This document shows positions 34,089 to 44,600 of a DNA stretch of 48,215 nt, in pieces; position 1 is the first letter of the stretch; each line of letters opens with the position of its first letter. Below the pieces are notes generated by a model. That model searched no databases, was not told the origin of the DNA, and saw only the letters and a list, made by a program, of their open reading frames with translations. The translations under genes were made by a program, and so were the position numbers. The stretch lies in assembly GCA_002506755.1 (NCBI GenBank), contig DAYD01000023.1:113791-162005 (forward strand), written 5' to 3'. This DNA comes from Euryarchaeota archaeon UBA462. GTDB lineage: Archaea > Thermoplasmatota > Poseidoniia > Poseidoniales > Thalassarchaeaceae.

Positions 34089-34820
34089 ATGATTGGAGAA
34101 CAACTGATTGAACTCGCTTCCTCACTGAGGGACGAAGTAGAGGATTATGCGGTAAGACTGGAGTCGGAGGGTACCGCAGAAGTAGTTTACAACCCTTTGA
34201 TGTACGCCTGGAATGTTCACGAGGCATACCTCAAGACTTGTGCGGACAAAGGGGCCCGAACAGTACTTTTGGGCATGAATCCCGGGCCGCACGGAATGGG
34301 TCAGATGGGAATACCATTCGCCGCAACAAGTGTAGTCAGAAACCTACTGGGAATATCCGATATCGAAGTGGATATTCCTAGGAGAATGCATCCCAATAGG
34401 CCAGTAAATGGGCTCAAACATCCCAAAGAGGAGGTTTCCGGAACAAGGCTCTGGGGAGTCCTATCTCAGAGGTACGGCACCTCAGATGAGATCTTCCGTA
34501 ATGTGTTCGTCCTGAACCATTGCCCACTGATGATCTTCTCGGGCCCACGGGGCACGAATATCACGCCAAATAACATGTCTGGAAGTGTTTTGGATGAGCT
34601 ATTGGCTGCCTGCGACGAGCACCTGAGAGCCGTCGTCACCACATTGGGTGCTAACAATGTAATCGGCGTGGGAAAATACGCCGAGTCCAGAGCGAGAAAA
34701 GCACTTTCCGAGTCACAAACCACGATACAATCTTGCTGGCACCCCTCTCCCGCATCTCCGCTAGCGAATAGGAACGGAGGGGCTGATTGGACGAAAAATA
34801 TACTGGCAGTTTTGCCATGA
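34089..34820 (+). CDS. SMUG1-type uracil-DNA glycosylase
   Basis: Family 3 uracil-DNA glycosylase, which removes uracil and oxidised pyrimidines in base-excision repair. 243 residues. The catalytic GMNPGPHGM block is at 62-70 (Asn64), followed by GIPFAATSVVRNLLGI. The middle region HPKEEVSGTRLWG and the FVLNHCPLMIF strand are kept. The C-terminal catalytic motif is HPSPAS with His218. These follow animal SMUG1 and its few bacterial relatives rather than archaeal UDG families 4 or 5. The gene is 5 bases after the deacylase and ends before the acyl-CoA ligase. Together with endonuclease IV in the window it gives a second base-excision repair step. Horizontal origin is likely but untested. Confidence 0.9.
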   Translation: MIGEQLIELASSLRDEVEDYAVRLESEGTAEVVYNPLMYAWNVHEAYLKTCADKGARTVLLGMNPGPHGMGQMGIPFAATSVVRNLLGISDIEVDIPRRMHPNRPVNGLKHPKEEVSGTRLWGVLSQRYGTSDEIFRNVFVLNHCPLMIFSGPRGTNITPNNMSGSVLDELLAACDEHLRAVVTTLGANNVIGVGKYAESRARKALSESQTTIQSCWHPSPASPLANRNGGADWTKNILAVLP

Positions 34821-34886
34821 TGGTTGTTCTGGGTACACCTAATATCCTAGACAACAGTTAAGTTTCAACCTTACCTGTAGATCGTT

Positions 34887-36677
34887 ATGCAGTGGCCGAC
34901 TTTACCACAAAAAGTTCTACAAAATGCCGAGGAATTCGGAGAAAAACCAGCTCTGACCCAGAGAAAGGAATCTGGTGAAACTGAGACGTTGACATGGTCT
35001 GAATACTCCGATTACGTCATGGATATTTCCCGCTCTCTCTTGGCTCTGGGGCATGAGGAGGGGGACAGGCTAAGCATTTACAGCTTCAACAGAAAGGAGT
35101 GGTTTGCGTGCTACGCAGCATCTTACTTCACCAACGGCGCGGCAGTAGGTGTCTACCACACCTGCTCGCCTGACGAGGTAGAATGGATAGTCGGTGACTC
35201 CGGGTCCAAGTTTGTCTTCGTCGGACACAACCCCCAATGGGGCAAGGATCCAGATAAGCTGCCGAGGAACAGACTCTCGAAAATACTGGATTCCCTGCCC
35301 GAGGTGGAGCACGTCATCATGCTGGAGGATGAGGAAAAAATAGACCACCCCAAAGCAATGTCATGGGACGAATTTCTATCCAAGGGCTCGGATGTTGAAA
35401 CCTCGGCGGTGGAAGAAAGAATTGCGAATATCACTCCAGACTCAACTGCATCACTGATTTACACATCAGGGACAACAGGGAATCCGAAAGGTGTAGAACT
35501 TACCCATCTTAATTTCGCGTTCACTACAAATCAGGTGGTCGATCTAATTGTTCCCCTTGACCGTCATGACAACTACATATCTTGGCTGCCACAAGCACAC
35601 TCCTTTGGCCAAGTTTGCGACAATCATGCTTTCACAGTGATGGGACTAAACATGACCACTGTGAGGAACCCACTGGACATTATCGACTACGCTAAGGAAA
35701 TACAGCCAGACTTCTTCGTCGGAGTTCCCAGAATCTACGAGAAAGTATATTCCAACGTCAGGGCAGCCATAGACTCCAAGCCAATAATCAGGATCGGACT
35801 CAAGGTGCCCCTTCTGAAAGCAGTCCTAGCCAAGGCCATTAGGAGGAAAGCAGGGTTCCTCAACTGCAAACACGCAATCACTGGAGCTGCGCCAATAAAC
35901 CCGGAGATAATTCAGCTTTTCCACTCTATCGGGATCAACATCTACGAGGCATATGGGCTTACTGAGACCACTGCGGGAATGACATTCAACTGGAAGGGAA
36001 ACAACAAGACGGGATCGATAGGGGTGCCGTGCCCAGGGACAGAAGTAAGGATCGAGGATGATGGGGAACTGTCGTTTAAGGGGGCAAACATCATGAAGGG
36101 CTACTACAACAACCCTGAAGCAAATGCCGAGGTCTTCGATGGAGACTGGTTCAAGACTGGTGACCTGGGAAGGATGGACGAGGATGGCTACATACATATT
36201 ACAGGTAGAAAGAAGGAGATTTACGTCTCATCCGGAGGAAAGAACGTTGCCCCCTTGGTCATCGAGGAGACCATGAAGTCCATCCCTGTCCTATCCCAAG
36301 TCTTCTTAGTTGGGGATGGTAGGAAATACTGCAGCGCGCTGGTAACCCTTGATGTTGGCGTTATATTGCGTGACAACCTCGGTATGAATCCCGACAAGGT
36401 TCCTAAGGACCCCGTCGAGCAGATAGAAGAACTTGAGCGCAGGGGTCACAAACTGTCCGATTTCGTGGAAAGTGAGGAGATCAGGTCGGACATCGAATCA
36501 CAAATAATGGAACTTAACAAGAGGTTCATGAACCCAGAACAAATCAAGAAATTTACCATCCTTCCAAGGGATCTGAATATCGACTCGGGGGAACTCACAC
36601 CCACTTTGAAAATCAGAAGAAAGCAGATACGAGAGAACTGGGCCGATGAGATAGAGGCCATGTACTCTGACGCCTAG
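34887..36677 (+). CDS. fadD: Long-chain fatty acid-CoA ligase (AMP-forming)
   Basis: Adenylates a carboxylic acid and transfers it to CoA, the entry step of fatty-acid oxidation. 596 residues. ANL-superfamily motifs occur in order: phosphate loop IYTSGTTGNPKG near 190-201, A5 YGLTETTAGMTF near 355, GDLGRMDEDGYIHITGRKKE near 430-450 with the A8 hinge, and the C-terminal domain with its Lys in the TPTLKIRRK segment near 575. It resembles the long-chain (FAA1/bubblegum-like) subgroup by its inserted helices. ATG 34887 is the first in frame. The LysE-type gene begins one base after its stop, so they are probably cotranscribed. Chain-length preference is inferred. Confidence 0.93.
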   Translation: MQWPTLPQKVLQNAEEFGEKPALTQRKESGETETLTWSEYSDYVMDISRSLLALGHEEGDRLSIYSFNRKEWFACYAASYFTNGAAVGVYHTCSPDEVEWIVGDSGSKFVFVGHNPQWGKDPDKLPRNRLSKILDSLPEVEHVIMLEDEEKIDHPKAMSWDEFLSKGSDVETSAVEERIANITPDSTASLIYTSGTTGNPKGVELTHLNFAFTTNQVVDLIVPLDRHDNYISWLPQAHSFGQVCDNHAFTVMGLNMTTVRNPLDIIDYAKEIQPDFFVGVPRIYEKVYSNVRAAIDSKPIIRIGLKVPLLKAVLAKAIRRKAGFLNCKHAITGAAPINPEIIQLFHSIGINIYEAYGLTETTAGMTFNWKGNNKTGSIGVPCPGTEVRIEDDGELSFKGANIMKGYYNNPEANAEVFDGDWFKTGDLGRMDEDGYIHITGRKKEIYVSSGGKNVAPLVIEETMKSIPVLSQVFLVGDGRKYCSALVTLDVGVILRDNLGMNPDKVPKDPVEQIEELERRGHKLSDFVESEEIRSDIESQIMELNKRFMNPEQIKKFTILPRDLNIDSGELTPTLKIRRKQIRENWADEIEAMYSDA

Positions 36678-36678
36678 A

Positions 36679-37317
36679 ATGGTGGCTCCCATGGAGCTCG
36701 GTGCCTGGGCGGCTCTCGCCACGGTTTTCGCCCTTGGGGCAATGAGCCCTGGGCCATCGTTGGCAGTGGTTCTCAGAAACACAATGGCCGGAGGGAGAAG
36801 TCAAGGCGTTGCAACAGGCTTGGGTCACGGCCTAGGATTCGGTTTGTACGCATTTACCGCAGCATTAGGGATAGCAACCGCATTAGCAGCCAACGACAGT
36901 GTTGGGCTGGTGTTGAAGTGGGGCGGCACAGCAATCCTGCTATGGCTTGGGGCGACTTTCCTACGCAACGCTGCTGCAGGGCCAAATCATAATCAAGACC
37001 TCGATGATAACCATGGGCCGTCGGATACCGCTGGCTTTGTTCAAGGATTCTCCATAGCAATCCTTAATCCCAAGATATTGGCTTGGATGTTGGCACTCTA
37101 TGCTCCATTTGTGGAGGCGAATCTTGGAATTCAGACCTTGGTAGGGATGGGGCTGCTGGGAATGTCCATAGACGGAGTCTGGTACGTCACAGTGGCTACT
37201 GTACTTACAACCGGGGACAGAGTTCAACGTCTAAGGGAGAGGGCGCACATCATAGACGGGGCGATGGGGATGCTGATGTTTGTTTTCGCGGGTTTGCTAC
37301 TATCGGAGAGCTTCTAG
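36679..37317 (+). CDS. LysE/RhtB-family amino-acid exporter
   Basis: Inner-membrane exporter of amino acids or their analogs, 212 residues with six predicted helices. The family signature MSPGPSLAVVLRNTMAGGRSQGVATGLGHG appears near residues 22-51, cut here into its parts GAMSPGPS and GLGHGLGF. SIAILNPKILAWMLALYAPF follows near 119-138. A His/Asp-rich loop (NHNQDLDDNHG) lies after the third helix. The start is the ATG at 36679, one base after the ligase stop; an ATG at 36691 would also suit. No substrate clue is in the neighbourhood beyond the other amino-acid transporter in the window. Confidence 0.88.
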   Translation: MVAPMELGAWAALATVFALGAMSPGPSLAVVLRNTMAGGRSQGVATGLGHGLGFGLYAFTAALGIATALAANDSVGLVLKWGGTAILLWLGATFLRNAAAGPNHNQDLDDNHGPSDTAGFVQGFSIAILNPKILAWMLALYAPFVEANLGIQTLVGMGLLGMSIDGVWYVTVATVLTTGDRVQRLRERAHIIDGAMGMLMFVFAGLLLSESF

Positions 37318-37318
37318 G

Positions 37319-38131
37319 CTACCAACCGAAAGTAAAAGCTACCAACACTACGAGAGATATGAAACAGAATGTCGGTACTGCCACGATCGAGACAAGCATA
37401 CCATACGCGAAATACTTGTTCCCTCTGGTAAATCCCCAGATTAGTCCAGCAATGAGTGCTAATGGCCAAATAGCCCCGGAAAGAAATATCATCAACTCCC
37501 CAAATCCAGTGGATGAAGGCGGGCTTGTGGATTGCCATAGGTTTGCATCGGTAGGCCTGTCGGAGTCAGTACTATAGTCCACTGCGAAGGAAACTTTTCC
37601 CCCATTTAGAACAATCCTAACATAGACATCGGTCTCCCCGTCGGCCCAAGAATAACAGGTCATCTTCTCCCATTGCTCTTCTTCATGGGGATAATCGTAC
37701 AAAGAACAAGAGTATCCCTGGCCTCTAACATTAACTTCCGAATCGTCATATAGATCAGGTCGTAGGTACAAGTCCGTTTCATAAACCCTGTAACTCCGAC
37801 CATCGATGGACTCTTCATCACTCATAGTCAAAATGTCGTCATATTGGTAATCATCTTCATAATCGTAGTCATACAACAAAGATTCTCCACCGATAACCAG
37901 TGCAAACGAAACAATACCCACTACAATGGGGGCAACTATCAGCCCGATAGCGAACCAACCGCCGTTTGAAAGGCCATTGTTCGCTTCCTCCGGTGACGTG
38001 AAGACTACATTCGCCTCGTTATCTTCTTTCCAATAGGGAGTTACATCACCAGAGAAGAGATTGCCGGCAGATATCTCAACCGACTCGGGCCTTTTGTCCG
38101 GTTCAGAATCGGAAATACCCCCTCCTTCCAC
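37319..38131 (-). CDS. Membrane protein of unknown function
   Basis: 270 residues. An N-terminal 55-residue charged segment precedes a hydrophobic helix (about 57-82). An outside loop of about 110 residues follows, very acidic and tyrosine-rich (DYDYEDDYQYDD), with two Cys (GYSCSLYDYP and KMTCYSWADG) that could pair. Two C-terminal helices come at about 205-230 and 240-268. No family recognised. The start is a GTG at 38131; no in-frame ATG lies upstream. It converges with the LysE gene (stops one base apart) and diverges from icmF, about 106 bases between starts. Acidic Tyr-rich loops suggest cation binding, which is speculation. Confidence 0.6.
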   Translation of the reverse strand: MEGGGISDSEPDKRPESVEISAGNLFSGDVTPYWKEDNEANVVFTSPEEANNGLSNGGWFAIGLIVAPIVVGIVSFALVIGGESLLYDYDYEDDYQYDDILTMSDEESIDGRSYRVYETDLYLRPDLYDDSEVNVRGQGYSCSLYDYPHEEEQWEKMTCYSWADGETDVYVRIVLNGGKVSFAVDYSTDSDRPTDANLWQSTSPPSSTGFGELMIFLSGAIWPLALIAGLIWGFTRGNKYFAYGMLVSIVAVPTFCFISLVVLVAFTFGW

Positions 38132-38237
38132 TTTTCGGTCACCATTGCCATGACCCTTGAATTGTACCCCGGAAATTAGCCATAAGTGTGAATTTAGTAG
38201 TCAACGCATTCTTGTGGAGTCATCTACTCGGAGCACC

Positions 38238-41200
38238 ATGCCGATCCGGGTAGTTACGGCAGCAGCCATATTCGACGGTCATGACGCCGCGATTGGTATA
38301 TTCCGTAGAATCCTCCAGAGTCAGGGTTGTGAGGTGATACACCTCGGTCACGACAGGGGGGCTGACGAAGTGGCAAGAGCAGCAATTCAAGAGGATGCTC
38401 ACGCAGTTGCAATCACTTCATACCAGGGGGGAGCAGTTGAGATGTTTACACATACGAAAGAAATTCTCGATAATTCAGGCTACGAACATGTGTTCTTGTT
38501 CGGTGGCGGAGGGGGGACCATTCTTCCCCACGAGATCGAACAATTGGCCTCCGAGGGTACCGCGAGAATATATTCGCCAGACGACGGAAGGGAAATGGGT
38601 TTAGTTGGAATGGTACGGGATGCTATGGAGAATGCTGCAAGGATAGATCTACTAGATTCTAGTAGGTTCGAATCTATAGCCCCCAACGTAACAGCTGACA
38701 ACCATGGAATGGTGTCGAAGCTCCTCACTTTGGCTGAGAATTATCCCTCCGATGAGTTTCACCGAATTCTCTCAAAATCAAGGTCTAGAAGATCGGAGGA
38801 AGAGTGCCCTGTCGTCGGCGTCACTGGGACAGGGGGGGCCGGGAAGTCTAGCCTCATGGATGAGGTGATGCTTAGGATAAGGAGGGATAACCCCGATGCT
38901 AGGGTAGCACTGCTTGCCACGGACCCAACTAGGAAGAAGACCGGAGGAGCACTATTGGGCGATCGAATTCGAATGAATTCACTGACAGACCCAAATTTGT
39001 TCATGCGGTCCTTTGCAAGCAGGCAAAGCGGCAGGGAGATCGCGGACTGCATCGGTAGGGCCGTTGAAGTATGCAGGGCTGTGGGCTTCGATCTTGTTCT
39101 TGTAGAGACTAGCGGAATAGGTCAGGGAAATGATGCCATAACCGAGGTTACCGACTCTTCGATTTACGTGACAACTAGGGAATATGGTGCTCCAAGCCAG
39201 CTTGAGAAGCTAGCCGCATTGGATTTCGCAGACATTGTTGTCCTAAACAAGTTCGACCGTCCGGGCGCAGAGGACGCATTGAAGGAGATAAGGAAGCAAT
39301 TCCAGAGGAATAGAGAGGAATTTGATATGCCGCCCGAATCAATGCCTGTGGTTCCCACAATAGCAAGCCAGTTCGCTGACGCTGGAGTGGACAGGCTTTG
39401 GGAGATGATGGCCCAGCATCTAAACGAGAAATTCTCTTCAGACTTCTCTGCCAGCAGTCCATTGCTGGGGGATGACGGTCTACCGAGTAGGGAGCCGCCC
39501 ATACCAAACGAGCGCCAAGGATACCTATCCGAAGTCGCCTCAGCGGTCCGGGGCTACCATGAAAAGGCCATGAAAGAGGCAGAGTCGGTCAGACTAGTCC
39601 AACATATCGAATCCACAGCAGAAAAGATGCTCAAGTCAGGGAAGGAAAGGACCCACGATGAGTTGATTCAGGAAGCCAAATCAGTGAGGAGTTCCCTACC
39701 TGAAGCAACTTGGTCTGAGTTAGATGAATTCGATAAAATGTCCAGTGCATACCTATCCGGGAAGACCAGCTACGAGGTAAGGGGCAAGGAAATTTCCGTC
39801 AAGACGACCCACGAGACAATTTCCGGCACAAGGGTACCTCGGGTAGCCCTGCCCAAAACAGAGGATTGGGCGGAAAAACTTTTGTGGATAAGGAAGGAAA
39901 ACGCTCCGGGCAAATTCCCATTCACAGGTGGCGTTTTTCCCTTCCGAAGGGAGGACGAGCTCCCGGTCAGGATGTTCGCAGGAGAGGGTAGCGCTGAAAG
40001 GACCAACAAGCGCTATCACTTCTTATCCAAGGAACAGTCATACAACAGACTCTCTGTGGCATTTGACTCTCCCAGCCTGTATGGGAATGATCCACAAGAG
40101 AGGCTTGACATTTTTGGCAAGGTCTGTGAGTCCGGAGTTAGCATAAGCACAGTTGATGAGATGGAGCGACTCTTCGAAGGGTTCGACCTTTGCGATCCTA
40201 GCACTTCAGTTAGCATGACGATCAACGGAAACTACTGGTGGCACCTGGCCGCCTTTTTCAATGTGGCAATAAGGCAACAGAAAAGGAAGTTCGCAGAAGA
40301 TAAAGGCAGAGAGCCGAACGAGGAAGAGCTAGCTGAAATTCGCTCATATGCCCTCAGCACAGTTAGGGGCACCGTTCAAGCCGATCAGCTCAAAGAAGCA
40401 ATGGGCCAGAATACCCTAGTCTTCAATTTGGATACCGCTCTAAGGATGATGGGTGACGTGGCAGAGTTCTACGTCGATAACGGCATACGCAATCACTATT
40501 TTGTCAGCATAAGCGGATACCACATAGATGAGGCTGGAGCCAATCCAATCACCCAAGCGGCCCTAACCCTCTCAAATGGACTGACGTATGTAGAGCTGTT
40601 CAAGGCCAGAGGGCTCGATCCTGATAAATTCCTAAGGAATTTTTCCTGGTTTTTCTCAAATGGGATGGATCCTGAATATGCCGTGATTGGTAGGGTTTCT
40701 AGAAGAATCTGGGCCATTGCTATGAGGGAGCTATATGGGGTGGGAGAGAGGGGGCAGAAGCTGAAATATCATATTCAGAGTAGTGGGAGATCCCTGCACT
40801 CGCAAGAGTTTACTTGGAACGACTACAGGACAACTCTTCAGGCCCTATACGCACTAGCCGACAATGCGAACAGCCTTCACACGAATAGTCGAGATGAAGC
40901 CTTCGGAACTCCTACCGAGGATACCGTGAGGGATGCCGTGGCGATACAGCTAATTCTTGCAAAGGAGTATGGTTGGCTGAGGAACGAGAACCCTCTTCAA
41001 GGGTCATTTGTAGCTGATTTTCTTACCGACGAGGTCGAGGAGCAGATACTATCTATTTTCGAGGAGATGAACAACAGGGGCGGTGTCCTGGGGTCACTGG
41101 AGGTCAACTATCAGAGAAACCGTATTCAGGATGAAGGCATGGTCTATGAACACAGAAAGCACACAGGAGAGACTCCCATAGTTGGCGTAAACACCTTCAC

Positions 41201-41474
41201 TGACTCAGAGTCATCAACACCATCGGCAGACGAGTTTGACATCGAAGTCACTCGTTCAGATAAAGCCGAGAAATTGATGGTAATTCGTAGGAATGAGGAA
41301 TTCAAAGAGTCTAACTCAAGTAAGGCGGAAGAGGGAATTAAGAAGCTAAAGAAAACTGCTAGGGAAGGGGGAAACTTGTTCCAGGTGATGACTGAAATAG
41401 TTGAGTATTGTTCAGTCGGACAGGTGACTCAAGCACTTTTCGAAAGTGGTGGAAAATTTAGAAGAAACATGTAA
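38238..41474 (+). CDS. icmF: Fused isobutyryl-CoA mutase (IcmF) with G-protein chaperone domain
   Basis: Adenosylcobalamin-dependent carbon-skeleton mutase of 1078 residues. Domain order is the IcmF one. A B12-binding domain (about 1-140) has DGHDAA, with the Co-ligand His15. A MeaB-type GTPase (about 180-430) has P-loop GTGGAGKS near 197. A linker and the TIM-barrel mutase (about 505-1078) follow. The substrate strand FPFTGGVFPFRRE and MFAGEGSAERTNKRYHFLS match isobutyryl-CoA mutases rather than methylmalonyl-CoA mutases, which have Tyr and PTMY here. The ATG at 38238 (MPIRVV) matches family starts; the frame reaches 38157. It would isomerise isobutyryl-CoA to n-butyryl-CoA in valine or fatty-acid breakdown. 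Confidence 0.93.
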   Translation: MPIRVVTAAAIFDGHDAAIGIFRRILQSQGCEVIHLGHDRGADEVARAAIQEDAHAVAITSYQGGAVEMFTHTKEILDNSGYEHVFLFGGGGGTILPHEIEQLASEGTARIYSPDDGREMGLVGMVRDAMENAARIDLLDSSRFESIAPNVTADNHGMVSKLLTLAENYPSDEFHRILSKSRSRRSEEECPVVGVTGTGGAGKSSLMDEVMLRIRRDNPDARVALLATDPTRKKTGGALLGDRIRMNSLTDPNLFMRSFASRQSGREIADCIGRAVEVCRAVGFDLVLVETSGIGQGNDAITEVTDSSIYVTTREYGAPSQLEKLAALDFADIVVLNKFDRPGAEDALKEIRKQFQRNREEFDMPPESMPVVPTIASQFADAGVDRLWEMMAQHLNEKFSSDFSASSPLLGDDGLPSREPPIPNERQGYLSEVASAVRGYHEKAMKEAESVRLVQHIESTAEKMLKSGKERTHDELIQEAKSVRSSLPEATWSELDEFDKMSSAYLSGKTSYEVRGKEISVKTTHETISGTRVPRVALPKTEDWAEKLLWIRKENAPGKFPFTGGVFPFRREDELPVRMFAGEGSAERTNKRYHFLSKEQSYNRLSVAFDSPSLYGNDPQERLDIFGKVCESGVSISTVDEMERLFEGFDLCDPSTSVSMTINGNYWWHLAAFFNVAIRQQKRKFAEDKGREPNEEELAEIRSYALSTVRGTVQADQLKEAMGQNTLVFNLDTALRMMGDVAEFYVDNGIRNHYFVSISGYHIDEAGANPITQAALTLSNGLTYVELFKARGLDPDKFLRNFSWFFSNGMDPEYAVIGRVSRRIWAIAMRELYGVGERGQKLKYHIQSSGRSLHSQEFTWNDYRTTLQALYALADNANSLHTNSRDEAFGTPTEDTVRDAVAIQLILAKEYGWLRNENPLQGSFVADFLTDEVEEQILSIFEEMNNRGGVLGSLEVNYQRNRIQDEGMVYEHRKHTGETPIVGVNTFTDSESSTPSADEFDIEVTRSDKAEKLMVIRRNEEFKESNSSKAEEGIKKLKKTAREGGNLFQVMTEIVEYCSVGQVTQALFESGGKFRRNM

Positions 41475-41614
41475 TGAATCCATTCTATCTGGCTTTTCCC
41501 CATAACCCCTGTAATCGTGGCTACTAACGACCTACTGCCTCAATGTTCATAACCTCAAATGGAACCACTGGCGTTGTTGTCGGTGAAATATTTCTCGACG
41601 ACTGAGGTGAAGGG

Positions 41615-44600
41615 ATGCATCTAATCAGAATAGAAGTGGAGAACTTCAAGTCCTTCGGGGGCGAGACCTTAATCCCCTTCGAGGAGGGATTCACGGCTAT
41701 AACGGGGCCCAACGGAAGTGGCAAATCAAACTGTGGGGATGCCATAGGTTTCGTACTCGGCCCCAAGTCTACACGCTCACTCAGAGCCTCCAATGTATCC
41801 GAGCTTATATTCAATGGAGGGAAATCTGGAACGCCAGCAAAGCAGATGTCTGCGACCCTAGTATTCAGTAATAAGCCAGAGATAGATGGTCGCAGGAGAT
41901 TGAGGACAGACTCAGACGAAGTCTCGTTCACTAGGTCAGTTAGATTGAATAGAAAGGGAGACCCAATCTCTTCCTTCAGAATCAATGGAGAGCCTTCCTC
42001 CGCAACCGAGATGAGGAGGATCCTTTCTGAGGCCGGATTAAGGGGTGATGGCTACAATATCGTGTTGCAAGGAGATGTGACAAATCTGGCTACAATGACC
42101 CCTCACAAGAGGAGGGGCGTGCTGGAACAGGTTGCAGGTGTGACTGCATATGACGACGAGATTAGGAAGGCCAACACCCAAAGAAAGCATGTCGAGACAA
42201 GCATAGAGACAATTGATATCTTCGAGGAGGATCAGAAAAGCAGACTAAAGGAGCTCGAAAAAGAAAGGGAGCAGGCACTGAAATTCAGGCAGCTAAAGGA
42301 GGATGTGGATCTTGCAAGGCTAACTCTTGAGCAATCAAGACATAGGAATAGGAAAGGAGAGGTAAACCTTCTTCAGAATGAGAGGTCAGACTACCTGAAA
42401 AGGGAGAAAGATCTCTCGGACGAGATCTTATCCTCAAGTACCAAATTAGATGAATTCGACAAGGAGTTGGTGAAACTCGCAAACGATCTAGATGAGGCCT
42501 TGGGGGGAGATGCAAAGGGTATTATCGAACAAATAAGGAAGCACGAGATCGATATGGAGACGGCCTCCGACAGGATAGGTGACCATCAGCGAGCAGTCGA
42601 TGAGGCAAGAGATGAGATCCAGATACTACTCAAGGAGAGTAATGGAGCGGTTAAGGCTAGAGAAGCAGCGGAACAAGGGATATTAGATCTAAGAGAGTCC
42701 GTTGAGAACGCAAAAAAAGAACTTGAAATGGCCTCAAAAGGCGAAAAAGAGGCAAGGAAAGCCATCCAGTCTGGAGACAGGCATGGGAGGGACCTCAATA
42801 GGGCACTAGGTAAGGCCACTGAGGCGGAGCAAGCCGCAAATACAAACTTCTCACAGGCACAACTCGACTATGACAGGACAGAACAAATGTCACAGATTGC
42901 CTCAGAAAAGTTGGCAGATTTGGAACAGGCATTTGAATCCGCCGAACTAGAGAGGGACGACCACGCCCTGATGGGCGAAGATTTGGAGGAAATACGGCCC
43001 GACATCAGCAGGGACTCACTGGCAAAGGATGTGATTAGTCTACAAAAGCAAGAGAAATCATTAGTCGAGGACAGGGATAGGGCCGAATCTAGACTCAGAG
43101 CTAAGGAGATGGACCTAGCCAAAGCTAGGGCACGTCAGGAAACTAGAGCAAGCTCACCCGGGTCAGCATTCACTTTGGCGGCACTCTCGAAACTGAGGGA
43201 GAGTGGAGAAATACACGGAATTCTAGGTACTTTGGGCGAGCTCGCAACCCCAAAGGATCCATCACACGAGGAAGCTTTGTCCTTCGCCTTCGGCGGTGGC
43301 CTCAGAAGCATAGTTGTCACATCCGATCACGTTGCCTCAAAGTGCATAGCTTGGCTAAGGAAAAACGGCGGCGGAAGGGCCACATTCCTACCACTAAACA
43401 AACTATCAGTTTCACGCCCTCAAGGTCGTACTCTTCTAGTTGCAAGGAACCAAGGCGTTGTCGGGTTTGTACACGATCTTTTGGACTATGATCCTAGTGT
43501 GGAAATAGCCGTTAGGTATGCTGGTAGAAATACGTTGGTTGTGGACTCGATGAACGTCGCCAGAGAAAACATGGGCGGCGTCAGAATGGTAACTCTAGAC
43601 GGCTCAGTTATTGAGAGCTCTGGAGCCATGACAGGTGGCTCTGCTTCAAAGAAAGACAGGCCCAGATTCGATGGATCAGGAGCTGGTGCCTCTGGTATTG
43701 AAAGGTTGGAGTTAGCCGTACAGGAGGCCGATCTGATATTCTCCACTGTCGATGGTGCACTACGAGATCTTAGGAGGAATCAGCAGGATTTGAGGGACCG
43801 AATTCATGGTCTGGATAACGACGATCACTCCCTAAAGGTCAGGAACTGGAAGTCTGACATGGAAAGGGCGGAAAAGGCCGTCATCGAAGTTAGGAACAAG
43901 CTCAAGGAAGCCGAAAAAGATCTGGAGATATGCGAATCAAAGAAACTCGAAGCGAGCTTGGTAAGGGAGGAGAGAAGATTAGCCCTGGAAAACGCCACTG
44001 AGACCAGGATTAATGCAGCAGAGGAGCTTCAAAGCCACACTCCCGATCACCTTTCTGAATTGCTTAGGGACGCTGAGAGGACTAGAACAGAGGCCGAGAG
44101 AACCAGAGTGATGTCCGAAGCCTCGATAGAAACTTCGCAACATCAGCTAAAGATACTATCGGACAGAGTTTCTGATCTTGAGAGGCAGACAGAATTGCAA
44201 CAGCATTCTGTTTCAAGATCCAGAAAGGCCATTCTCGAACTAGAGGCAACGATCAGAAGCTCAGAAGAAGAATTGGTAGATTTGAGGGCCAAAGCATCCC
44301 AGTTTGACGAGGAACAGAGACTGCTCAATGATCGTAGAGATGAGCTGGTGGAGGAGAGAGCCAGCCTTCGAGCACACCTGGAGGGACTTTCCCAGGAGAA
44401 GCAGAATATTTCTGGTAGGCTGGAGGAGATTACAGTACAAATCAAGCAGAAGAGGGAGGCTTTGGAAGAAATCGTCTCTGAACTACAACAGGCAGGGATA
44501 ACCATTCCTCCAGAGGACTCCCATCTGCCAACAGTCGCCGAGGCGGAGCGGAGCGTGCAGGGGCTCGAGCGCCGCCTCGGCGCCCTCGGAAATGTGAATA

